Part shown: positions 1-10,348 of the stretch, one piece after another
Layout of the letters: the number at the start of each line of letters is the position of its first letter
How positions within the stretch are numbered: position 1 is the stretch's first letter
Source of the DNA: Nocardia aurantia
GTDB lineage: Bacteria > Actinomycetota > Actinomycetes > Mycobacteriales > Mycobacteriaceae
Assembly: GCF_009604425.1 (NCBI RefSeq)
Contig: NZ_WEGI01000010.1
Span: forward strand, 62,001-126,000
Reading direction: 5' to 3'
Length of the DNA: 64,000 nt
Notes under the pieces: generated by a model
Seen by the model: only the letters and a program-made list of their open reading frames with translations
Told to the model about the DNA's origin: nothing
Databases searched by the model: none
Translations under genes and position numbers: made by a program

Positions 1-508
1 GCAGCATCTCGATCTCGTCGAGCGCGCGATCGATCGGCACACCGTCCGCCACCAGTTGGTCGAACAGTTCGATGAGCGCCGGATCGCCTGGCCGGTAACT
101 GATTTCGTCGATCGGCTCGTAGAGTCCGGCGGCCACGGCGGCGGCCAGGCCGTCCGGGACGGAGCGGAACCGCTCGGCGAGTTCGGCCGCGGGGATCGTG
201 GCGGTGGCGGACACGGTCCCCGGTGGGGGCGGTGTGGTAGCCACGGATACGCCGAGGATGTCGGCGAGGTCCTCGCCCCGGTCCCACGCCTCGAGGAGAC
301 TCCGCACTCCGTTCAGGGTGATGCCGCGGTCGAGCAGCCGGGTCACGATGCGGACCCGGTCGAGGTGCTCGGCGCTGTAGAAACCGGTGCGGCCCTTCAT
401 CTTCGCGGGTGGGAGAAGACCGCGCTCGTGGTAGTCGCGCAGCGTGCGAACCGTCATCCCGGCCTGTTCGGCCAACTCGGCGATCGTGAGTTCGTCTTCC
501 ACACTCAT
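1..508 (-). CDS. MerR-family transcriptional regulator (3' end outside window)
   Basis: The reverse strand from an ATG at 508 reads MSVEDELTIAELAEQAGM and continues with TVRTLRDYHERGLLPP, the winged helix-turn-helix and recognition segment of MerR regulators (about residues 8-75). It is followed by a helical region and an effector part that runs off the left edge without a stop, so the gene is partial. It is divergent from the amino-acid permease at 660 with a 151-bp shared upstream region, so it may control that permease; this is inference from position only. No cysteine pattern typical of metal-sensing MerR proteins is visible in the part present. Family confidence is high, ligand unknown. 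Confidence 0.88.
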   Translation of the reverse strand, partial: MSVEDELTIAELAEQAGMTVRTLRDYHERGLLPPAKMKGRTGFYSAEHLDRVRIVTRLLDRGITLNGVRSLLEAWDRGEDLADILGVSVATTPPPPGTVSATATIPAAELAERFRSVPDGLAAAVAAGLYEPIDEISYRPGDPALIELFDQLVADGVPIDRALDEIEML

Positions 509-659
509 GTCCCCAGCAAACCACAGCCGGGCAACGCGAACCGGGGCCAGGTTTCGGCGACGTTACAGCTTCCCGCAGCTCTTGCTATCTGCCATCAGAT
601 GACGGTAAATAACATCAATCAATGGCACGTTCCACCGTTCACCGAAGGAAGACCACCCC

Positions 660-4096
<3,437 letters not shown>

Positions 4097-4139
4097 CCAC
4101 GCCCCTCTCGTTCCATCCCGACGAAATCGGAGTCTTCCC

Positions 4140-5576
4140 ATGACCGACGACCATCGAATCGAACGCGATTCGCTAGGCGAGCTACTCGTGCCGGCGGACG
4201 CCTACTACGGTGTGCACACCGCCCGCGCGGTGGCGAACTTCCGGATCACCGGCACCACCATCGGGCAGTATCCCGCCCTCATCACCGCCCTGGCGTCCGT
4301 GAAAATGGCCGCGTGCGAGGCGAATCGGGTACTGGGCCGGTTGGACGACCGGCGCGCCGACGCCATCACGACGGCCTGCGCCGAACTGCGCGTGGGCCGG
4401 TTCCTCGACCAGTTCCCGATCGATCCGGTCCAGGGCGGGGCCGGCACGTCCTCGAACATGAACGCCAACGAGGTGATCGCCAACCGGGCGCTGGAGATCC
4501 TCGGCCACCCGCGCGGTGCGTACACCGAGATCGATCCGATCACGCACGTCAACCTCGGTCAGTCGACCAACGACGTGTATCCCACCGCCGTCCGGCTCGC
4601 CGTGGTGACCCACATCCGGGAGCTGACCGCGAGTCTGGACGGCCTGACGCGATCGTTCGCCGGTAGGGCCGACGCGTTCGCGGACGTGATCAAGATGGGC
4701 CGTACCCAACTCCAGGACGCCGTGCCGATGACGCTCGGCCAGGAGTTCGCCGCGTACGCGACCACCGTGCGCGCGAACCGGGACCGCCTGGCCGAGGGCG
4801 CGTTGTCGTTGCTGGAGTGCAATCTGGGCGGCACCGCGATCGGCACCGGAATCAACGGTCATCCCGACTATCCGGCGCTGGCGTGCCGGTATCTGCGGGA
4901 GATCACCGGTGAGCCGGTGGTGCCGGCCGCCGATCCGATCGCGGCCACCTCGAATTGCGGTGACTTCGTGCAGATCTCGGGCATGCTCAAGCGGGTCGCG
5001 GTGGAGCTGTCGAAGATCTGCAACGATCTGCGGCTGCTGGCGTCGGGGCCGACCGCGGGCCTGCACGAGATCAATCTGCCTGCCGCGCAGGCGGGTTCGT
5101 CGATCATGCCGGGGAAGGTGAATCCGGTGGTGCCGGAGCTGGTCAACCAGGTCGCGTTCGAGGCGATCGGCAACGATCTGACGGTGACCCTGGCGGCCGA
5201 GGGAGGTCAATTGCAGCTCAACGCCTTCGAGCCGATCATCGCGCACAGCCTGCTGCGGACCCTGAGTCATCTCACCGCGGCGGCGGATACGCTGGCCGTC
5301 GGCTGTGTCGACGGGATCACCGCCAACCGTGACCATCTGGCCGAGGAGGTGCGCCGGTCGGCCGGGCTGGTCACCGCGCTGGCCCCGTATCTCGGCTACG
5401 CGGCGTGCGCGCGGGTGGCGAAACAGTCGCTGCGTACCGGGCGTTCGGTCGCGGACATCGTGGTGGACGAGGGCCTGCTCGACCGCGACCGGGTCACGGA
5501 ACTGCTCGCCCCGCGGCGATTGGCCGGACTGCCGGCGGCGAATGCCGTGCCCGTCCTCGATGCGGCCGTATCGTGA
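4140..5576 (+). CDS. aspA: Aspartate ammonia-lyase (aspartase)
   Basis: A 478-residue member of the fumarase/aspartase superfamily. The signature loop GSSIMPGKVNP sits at residues 319-329 and carries the catalytic serine. Other family blocks are GGAGTSSNMNANEV (about 99-112) and HVNLGQSTNDVYPT (136-149). These blocks and length match AspA (L-aspartate to fumarate plus ammonia) rather than argininosuccinate lyase or adenylosuccinate lyase; class II fumarase is the nearest alternative. GGAG lies 7 bases before the ATG. It follows the kinase gene by 43 bases and the permease upstream, so the three probably form one transcription unit for asparagine/aspartate use. No asparaginase is seen in the cluster; it would have to be encoded elsewhere. 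Confidence 0.92.
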   Translation: MTDDHRIERDSLGELLVPADAYYGVHTARAVANFRITGTTIGQYPALITALASVKMAACEANRVLGRLDDRRADAITTACAELRVGRFLDQFPIDPVQGGAGTSSNMNANEVIANRALEILGHPRGAYTEIDPITHVNLGQSTNDVYPTAVRLAVVTHIRELTASLDGLTRSFAGRADAFADVIKMGRTQLQDAVPMTLGQEFAAYATTVRANRDRLAEGALSLLECNLGGTAIGTGINGHPDYPALACRYLREITGEPVVPAADPIAATSNCGDFVQISGMLKRVAVELSKICNDLRLLASGPTAGLHEINLPAAQAGSSIMPGKVNPVVPELVNQVAFEAIGNDLTVTLAAEGGQLQLNAFEPIIAHSLLRTLSHLTAAADTLAVGCVDGITANRDHLAEEVRRSAGLVTALAPYLGYAACARVAKQSLRTGRSVADIVVDEGLLDRDRVTELLAPRRLAGLPAANAVPVLDAAVS

Positions 5577-5587
5577 GGGGACGCAAC

Positions 5588-5998
5588 GTGATTCGGCAGT
5601 TCAGCGCACCACGACAAAGGATCGGTGCCGTCATGGACGAATTCGGTGACGACTCGGTGGCCGGCCGGGGCCACGTCTCCCGGCCCCTGGCGCTGGCGCA
5701 CCACCCGGCTGCCGCCGGCGCCGCGGAGGGGGAGGCGACCGCCCTGGTCCGGGCCGAACGGGCACAGCTGGAACAGGCGCGAGTGTTCCAGGCCGCGCTT
5801 CTCGCCGAAGCCGAACTGCTACAGGAGGAACTGAACGCGCTGCACGGGGAGATGCGCGAGATCCACCGCCAGTTGACCGCGCTGCGACACCGATTTCCCG
5901 GCCTGCCCCCGGAACCGGCGCCGACCGGCCGGGCGCCGGTCGCGCTCGTGCCACCGGCCGCCGGTTCCTGGCCCGGTTCCCGGGGAGCGCGGAGATGA
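5588..5998 (+). CDS. Small coiled-coil protein of unknown function
   Basis: A GTG at 5588 preceded by GAGGGG gives a 136-residue protein; an in-frame ATG at 5633 would give 121 residues. The middle third is a strongly charged heptad-like helix (ERAQLEQARVFQAALLAEAE and on to LRHRF), predicted coiled coil. The N-terminus is low-complexity and the C-terminus is Pro/Ala/Gly-rich. It starts 11 bases after aspA stops, so it is likely co-transcribed. I do not recognise the family. The coding case rests on operon spacing, the ribosome binding site and an amphipathic helix; it could still be a chance open frame. Confidence 0.5.
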   Translation: MIRQFSAPRQRIGAVMDEFGDDSVAGRGHVSRPLALAHHPAAAGAAEGEATALVRAERAQLEQARVFQAALLAEAELLQEELNALHGEMREIHRQLTALRHRFPGLPPEPAPTGRAPVALVPPAAGSWPGSRGARR

Positions 5999-6070
5999 CC
6001 GCCGGCCTCGCCGCAGCGCGCGTGCGGCTGTCCCGGGCACGCTGACGGTGGGGCTGTCTACGATGCGCGC

Positions 6071-6610
6071 ATGAATGGTTTCGTCCGCGTGTGCCTGACC
6101 GACATCGACCGGGTCTTCGGGTCGATCGGATCCCGCGACGAGGAACTGCTCGAGCGGATCGTGGTGCGGCACAGGGACGATTTCGTGGCGGACGCGGCCG
6201 AGCGGGCGGCGGGAGAGGTCGGCGAGTTCGACGCGGTACGGATGTTGCTGCTCGAGGATCCCGGGACCTATCGGTGGGCCGACGCGCACAACAGCGCGTT
6301 CGAGACGATCATGGGGATGTTCGACGGGCGGTGGCTGGTGGATGTCGAGCACGGCCGGCTGGAACAGATCGGGGAGGGGTTCGCGAGTCTCGGGGTGGAC
6401 GCGATCTACGCCAACGACCTGACGTGCGGGACCCCGTGGGCCAACGAGGACTGCCGGCAGGCGTGGTGGCAGTGGCGGGCGGCGACCCCGGAGCAACGCG
6501 CCGAGGTGGAGCCCGAGGTGCTGGTCGCGATCGACGAATGGATGCGGTGGTTGCACGAGGCGGCGTCGACATCGCATCTGGGGTTGCTCGGCGCTTTGTG
6601 GTGGGGGTGA
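6071..6610 (+). CDS. Conserved-looking hypothetical protein (179 aa)
   Basis: A 179-residue soluble acidic protein with no signal peptide or membrane segment. It is rich in Trp (WADAHNSAFE, DGRWLVDVE, AWWQWRAATPEQRAEVEPE). The starting segment FVRVCLTDIDRVFGSIGSRDEELLERI resembles small actinobacterial proteins of unknown role, but I cannot assign a family with confidence. Third-position GC is very high, as in the neighbours, which supports coding. It sits alone between the aspartase cluster and the methyltransferase. No clear ribosome binding site precedes the ATG, so a leaderless transcript is possible. Confidence 0.6.
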   Translation: MNGFVRVCLTDIDRVFGSIGSRDEELLERIVVRHRDDFVADAAERAAGEVGEFDAVRMLLLEDPGTYRWADAHNSAFETIMGMFDGRWLVDVEHGRLEQIGEGFASLGVDAIYANDLTCGTPWANEDCRQAWWQWRAATPEQRAEVEPEVLVAIDEWMRWLHEAASTSHLGLLGALWWG

Positions 6611-6744
6611 CGGCGGCGGCGTGTCGGTGGTTGCGGACAGCGGTGTGCTGATTGAATGCTCGACGCTCGGTGCGGACTCGGTCCGCGGTCGCGGTGTGGC
6701 AGTTCAGTGTCGATCCAATGTCCATGTATCCGACGGGAGCCTGC

Positions 6745-7632
6745 ATGACCCGAACGCCCTTCTATGCCGATGTGCAATCCCATTACGACCTGTCCGACGA
6801 TTTCTTCGCGCTGTTCCTGGATCCGACCCGGACCTACAGTTGCGCGTATTTCGAGCAGGACGACTACACCCTGGAACAGGCGCAGATCGCGAAGATCGAT
6901 CTGGCGCTCGGCAAACTGGATCTAGCGCCGGCGTCGACCCTGCTGGACGTGGGCTGCGGGTGGGGTTCGACCATGGTGCGCGCGCTGGACACCTACCCGG
7001 ACCTGTCGGTCACCGGTCTGACCCTGAGCCGCAACCAGTACGAGTACGTCAACCAGTTGCTGGACCGCCACGGCTACACGGATCGGGCCGAGGTGCGGCT
7101 GCAGGGCTGGGAGGAGTTCGACGGCAGCGTCGACCGGATCGTGTCGATCGGCGCCTTCGAGCACTTCCGGCACGAGCGGCATGCCGCCTTCTTCAAGTTC
7201 GCGCGGGCGGCGCTGCCCCCGAAGGGGCGAATGCTGTTGCACACCATCGTGTTGTACCCGTTCGGGTACGTCCGCGACATGGGTATCCCGTGTACCAAGG
7301 AGGACATTCAGTTCTTCCGGTTCATTCGCGACGTGATCTTCCCGGGCGGGCAGCTGCCGTTCCCGGAGAAGGCCGGCTTCCCGGGGGTCAAGGACTTCGC
7401 CGAGGGCGCCGGATTCCGCGTGGAGCGGATGCACGCGCTGCAGCAGCACTACGCGCGCACGCTGGACTGCTGGTCCACCGCGTTGTCCGAGAAGCGGGCC
7501 GAGGCGATCGAGCTGTGCGGTGAGGCGACGTACGACACCTACATGAAGTACTTGACCGGCTGCGCCGGCTATTTCCGCCAGGGCAGCATCGATGTCATGC
7601 AATTCACCTGTGTCGCAGACGATTCCGTGTAG
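6745..7632 (+). CDS. Cyclopropane-fatty-acid / mycolic-acid synthase-type methyltransferase
   Basis: A 295-residue SAM-dependent methyltransferase of the CmaA/MmaA/PcaA family. The N-terminal block VQSHYDLSDDFFALFLDPTR and TYSCAYFEQDD are family hallmarks. The SAM-binding motif is LLDVGCGWG (66-74), IVSIGAFEHF follows, and the C-terminal segment holds HYARTLDCW and YMKYLTGCAGYFRQG. These enzymes add a methylene bridge or methyl branch to double bonds in mycolates or phospholipid acyl chains. The start at 6745 is chosen because GGGAG lies just upstream and homology begins within five residues; longer in-frame ATGs at 6652 and 6721 lack this. It stands alone and ends at a strong hairpin. The exact lipid product cannot be read from sequence. 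Confidence 0.92.
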   Translation: MTRTPFYADVQSHYDLSDDFFALFLDPTRTYSCAYFEQDDYTLEQAQIAKIDLALGKLDLAPASTLLDVGCGWGSTMVRALDTYPDLSVTGLTLSRNQYEYVNQLLDRHGYTDRAEVRLQGWEEFDGSVDRIVSIGAFEHFRHERHAAFFKFARAALPPKGRMLLHTIVLYPFGYVRDMGIPCTKEDIQFFRFIRDVIFPGGQLPFPEKAGFPGVKDFAEGAGFRVERMHALQQHYARTLDCWSTALSEKRAEAIELCGEATYDTYMKYLTGCAGYFRQGSIDVMQFTCVADDSV

Positions 7633-7667
7633 TCGTCGCATGCTGTAGCGCCGGGACCGGCGCGTCG

Positions 7668-7708
7668 GGCCGTCGTGCCGGGCAGGATCCCTGTCCGGCA
7701 CGACGGCC
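7668..7708 (+). terminator. Hairpin terminator after the methyltransferase gene
   Basis: Perfect 14-bp arms GGCCGTCGTGCCGG (7668-7681) and CCGGCACGACGGCC (7695-7708) with a 13-base loop. It has no T-tract, as usual in high-GC actinobacteria. It lies 35 bases after the methyltransferase stop and separates it from the Crp-like site. Confidence 0.75.
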
Positions 7709-7726
7709 TCCGTGTATCATCGACCA

Positions 7727-7742
7727 TGTGACCTGCATCACA
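7727..7742. promoter_or_regulatory. Crp-type (cAMP receptor protein) binding site
   Basis: The 16-mer TGTGACCTGCATCACA is a perfect TGTGA-N6-TCACA palindrome, the core recognised by E. coli Crp and mycobacterial Crp (Rv3676). It lies 144 bases upstream of the first SulP-carbonic anhydrase start. No equivalent is seen before the second copy. That it regulates this gene is inference. Confidence 0.7.
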
Positions 7743-7788
7743 AGTTAGTGCCAGTATGTGGGATCTCTTGGGAAATCCTTTCCAAATT

Positions 7789-7885
7789 CTTTGCGGCTTC
7801 TTTACACTCGTGTCGGCCACAAGCCTTCGATGCCTGTACATGTTCCACCGATGAACCGGACCGAGAGGTCCGGCGAAGGAGAAAT
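7789..7885 (+). promoter_or_regulatory. Leader of SulP-CA copy 1, shared in part with copy 2
   Basis: The leader contains CTTTGC-N4-TCTTTACA (7789-7806), TCGATGCCTG (7827-7836), ACATGTTC (7838-7845) and a GAAGGAGAAATATGTC start region. The same blocks in the same order precede the second copy (10209-10348). Conservation outside coding sequence suggests a duplicated promoter/leader. No canonical -10 and -35 pair can be assigned confidently. Confidence 0.5.
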
Positions 7886-10102
7886 ATGTCGACCGACACC
7901 GATCCGGCCCGCCGGATGCTCTTTCCGGGCCTCTCGTCCGTGTTTCGGCACGATCTACCCGCCTCTGTCGTGGTCTTCCTGGTCGCGCTACCCCTGTCCA
8001 TCGGCGTGGCCGTGGCCACCGGCGCCCCGGTCGCGGCCGGATTGCTGGCGGCCGTCGTCGGCGGCCTGGTCGCGGGCCTGCTGGGCGGCTCGTCGCTACA
8101 GGTCAGCGGGCCGACCGCCAGCCTCACCGTGGTCGTCGCGCAGAGCATCGTCCAATACGGCTGGGCGGCAACCTGTTTCATCACCATCGGAGCCGGCGTA
8201 CTGCAGGTGCTGTTCGGGCTGAGCCGGCTGGCGCGCGGGGCGCTGGCCATCGCGCCGGTGGTGGTGCACGGCATGCTCGCCGGCATCGGCGTGACGATCG
8301 CGTTGCAGCAGATGCACGTTCTGCTCGGCGGCGAATCGCACAGCTCGTCGTGGGCGAGCATCGTCGATCTGCCGCGTCAGCTGATGTCCGTGCACCCCGG
8401 CGACGCGTTCGTCGGCGGCGTCGTCATCGCGATCCTGCTCGGCTGGCGGTATCTGCCGCCGGTCCTGCGGATGGTGCCGGCGCCGCTGGTGGCGGTCGTG
8501 ACCGCCACCGGGCTGGCCATGGTGGTACCCACCAGCATCGAGCGAATCTACGTGGCGGGCACGCTCTTTCACGACATCACGCTGCCGGCGCTGCCGGGCG
8601 GCGGCTGGGGCGGGATCGCGCTGGCCATGGTGACCGTCGCCCTGATCGCCAGCGTCGAGACCCTGCTCTCGGCGGTCGCCGTCGACCGGATGCAACCGGG
8701 CCGGCGCACCGACATGGACCGGGAACTGATCGGGCACGGCATCGCCAATGTCGTTGCGGGAGTGGTGGGTGCGCTGCCGGTGGCGGCGGTCATCGTGCGC
8801 AGCATCACCAACGTGAAGGCCGGGGCCCGGTCCAAGGCGTCCACCATGTTCGCCGGGTTGTGGATCCTGGTGTTCGCGGTCGCGCTCGTCGATGTGGTGC
8901 AACAGATTCCGGAGGCGGCGCTGGCCGGGGTGCTCATCGTCATCGGCATGAGCCTGATCAAACTCGCGCACATCCGGCTGGCCCGGCGGGCCGGGGACCT
9001 GTTCGTGTACGCGGCCACGGTATTGGTGGTGGTCTTCGTCAATCTGCTGGTCGGCATGCTGCTCGGGCTGGCCCTGGCGTTCGCGCTGCTGCTGTGGCGG
9101 GTGGTCCGGGTGGTCATCGTGGCGACGCCGGTCCCCGGCACCGAGAACGGCTGGCTGGTCGCCGTCGACGGCACCTGCACCTTCCTCGCGCTGCCCCGGA
9201 TGGCGGCGGAGCTGGCGCGGGTGCCGCGGAACGCCGTCGTCACCGTCGAGATGACCGTCGACTTCATCGACCACGCCGCCTCCGACGCCCTCTACGACTG
9301 GGTGCAGCAGCACCGAAGTCTCGGCGGCACGGTCGAATTGGTGGAGATGGGCGCGGTGCGGCTGGCGGATCTGGCCGGCGGTCCGCCCGCCCGCGGCCAC
9401 GCCCGGCACCTGCTCGACGAGATGCTCGGACCGTGGCGGCGCACCCCGCGGGTGGATCCGGTGACGGCCGGTATCGCGGCCTACCATCGCAGTCACGCGC
9501 ACGTGGTCCGGCCGCATCTGGGTGAGCTGCTGGATGGGCAGAATCCGGACGCGTTGTTCCTCACCTGCGCGGATTCCCGGATCGTGCCGAACGTGATCAC
9601 CAACAGCGGTCCGGGCGATCTGTTCACTGTGCGCAACATCGGCAATCTGGTGCCCGCCGACGGGCGCGACACCTCGGTCGAGGCGGCGATCGTCTACGCG
9701 CTGGAGAAGCTCGCGGTGCGCTCGGTGGTGGTGTGCGGGCACTCGAAATGCGGTGCGATGGATGCGCTCTACCATGAGCGGGTCACCGGACCGGGGCTCG
9801 ACGACTGGCTCGCGCACGGCCGGCCCACCCTGCAGCGGTACCGGCACGGGCATCCGGTGGCGGCCGCCGCCGCGACGGCCGGATTCGGGCCGGTCGACCA
9901 GCTGGGCATGGTGAACGTCGCGGTACAACTGGAGACGCTGGCGGCGCATCCGGTGGTCCGCCGCGCGATGACCGAACGCGGAGTTGTGTTGTCGGGCTTG
10001 TTCTTCGACATCTCCAGCGCCCGCGTCATGGAGATCACGCCGTCCGGCATCGGTCACATCGACGACGCGAGCGGATCCGTCACGGCACTGCCGGTCCAGT
10101 AG
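7886..10102 (+). CDS. SulP-family anion transporter fused to beta-carbonic anhydrase (copy 1)
   Basis: A 738-residue fusion. Residues about 20-420 are a SulP transporter with 10-12 hydrophobic helices (GVAVATGAPVAAGLLAAVVG, LQVSGPTASLTVVVAQ). A STAS-like region follows (GTCTFLALPRM to VELVEMG). A complete beta-carbonic anhydrase domain occupies about 525-738, with zinc and active-site residues C561, D563 and R565 in CADSR, and H619 and C622 in CGHSKCG. The arrangement matches the mycobacterial Rv3273 type. It probably imports bicarbonate or sulfate and interconverts CO2 and bicarbonate at the inner face of the membrane. The start at 7886 is set by AAGGAGA 4-10 bases upstream and by identity with the start of copy 2. 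A terminator hairpin follows. The transported anion is unknown; bicarbonate is favoured by the fusion. Confidence 0.92.
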   Translation: MSTDTDPARRMLFPGLSSVFRHDLPASVVVFLVALPLSIGVAVATGAPVAAGLLAAVVGGLVAGLLGGSSLQVSGPTASLTVVVAQSIVQYGWAATCFITIGAGVLQVLFGLSRLARGALAIAPVVVHGMLAGIGVTIALQQMHVLLGGESHSSSWASIVDLPRQLMSVHPGDAFVGGVVIAILLGWRYLPPVLRMVPAPLVAVVTATGLAMVVPTSIERIYVAGTLFHDITLPALPGGGWGGIALAMVTVALIASVETLLSAVAVDRMQPGRRTDMDRELIGHGIANVVAGVVGALPVAAVIVRSITNVKAGARSKASTMFAGLWILVFAVALVDVVQQIPEAALAGVLIVIGMSLIKLAHIRLARRAGDLFVYAATVLVVVFVNLLVGMLLGLALAFALLLWRVVRVVIVATPVPGTENGWLVAVDGTCTFLALPRMAAELARVPRNAVVTVEMTVDFIDHAASDALYDWVQQHRSLGGTVELVEMGAVRLADLAGGPPARGHARHLLDEMLGPWRRTPRVDPVTAGIAAYHRSHAHVVRPHLGELLDGQNPDALFLTCADSRIVPNVITNSGPGDLFTVRNIGNLVPADGRDTSVEAAIVYALEKLAVRSVVVCGHSKCGAMDALYHERVTGPGLDDWLAHGRPTLQRYRHGHPVAAAAATAGFGPVDQLGMVNVAVQLETLAAHPVVRRAMTERGVVLSGLFFDISSARVMEITPSGIGHIDDASGSVTALPVQ

Positions 10103-10110
10103 GACCGTCC

Positions 10111-10146
10111 GGCGGCGCCCCGGGGTGGGTGACCCGGGGCGCCGCC
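10111..10146 (+). terminator. Hairpin terminator after SulP-CA copy 1
   Basis: Perfect 14-bp arms GGCGGCGCCCCGGG (10111-10124) and CCCGGGGCGCCGCC (10133-10146) with an 8-base loop, 8 bases after the stop codon. It implies that the two copies are separate transcription units. Confidence 0.8.
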
Positions 10147-10208
10147 GCGCCCGAATAGGGGGTCTGACCGGGGATGAAACGGACCGAAATGAATGTTCTT
10201 TTCTCAGC

Positions 10209-10348
10209 CTTTGCTAAGTCTTTACATTTAGCCTTGCTGGGCACGTCCGGGTGATCCCGCGGACACCGGAGTCCGCCGGCCTCTCGATGCCTGGAGAACA
10301 TGTTCGACCGACCGCTGCCGGTATCGACCGGCGCGGTGAAGGAGAAAT
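10209..10348 (+). promoter_or_regulatory. Leader of SulP-CA copy 2
   Basis: CTTTGC-N4-TCTTTACA (10209-10226), TCGATGCCTG (10284-10293), ACATGTTC (10298-10305) and GAAGGAGAAATATGTC recur from copy 1, with about 40 more bases between the first two blocks. This copy lacks the Crp-type palindrome, so the paralogues may respond to different signals. Confidence 0.5.

Noticed and set aside
8096-10057. Long reverse-strand open frames opposite the SulP-CA genes (also 10820-12871) and opposite ansP, pknG and thrS
   Set aside because: They are antisense shadows: rich in Arg, His, Gln and Asp, with no family motif, and opposite genes with clear homology. High third-position GC keeps such frames open.
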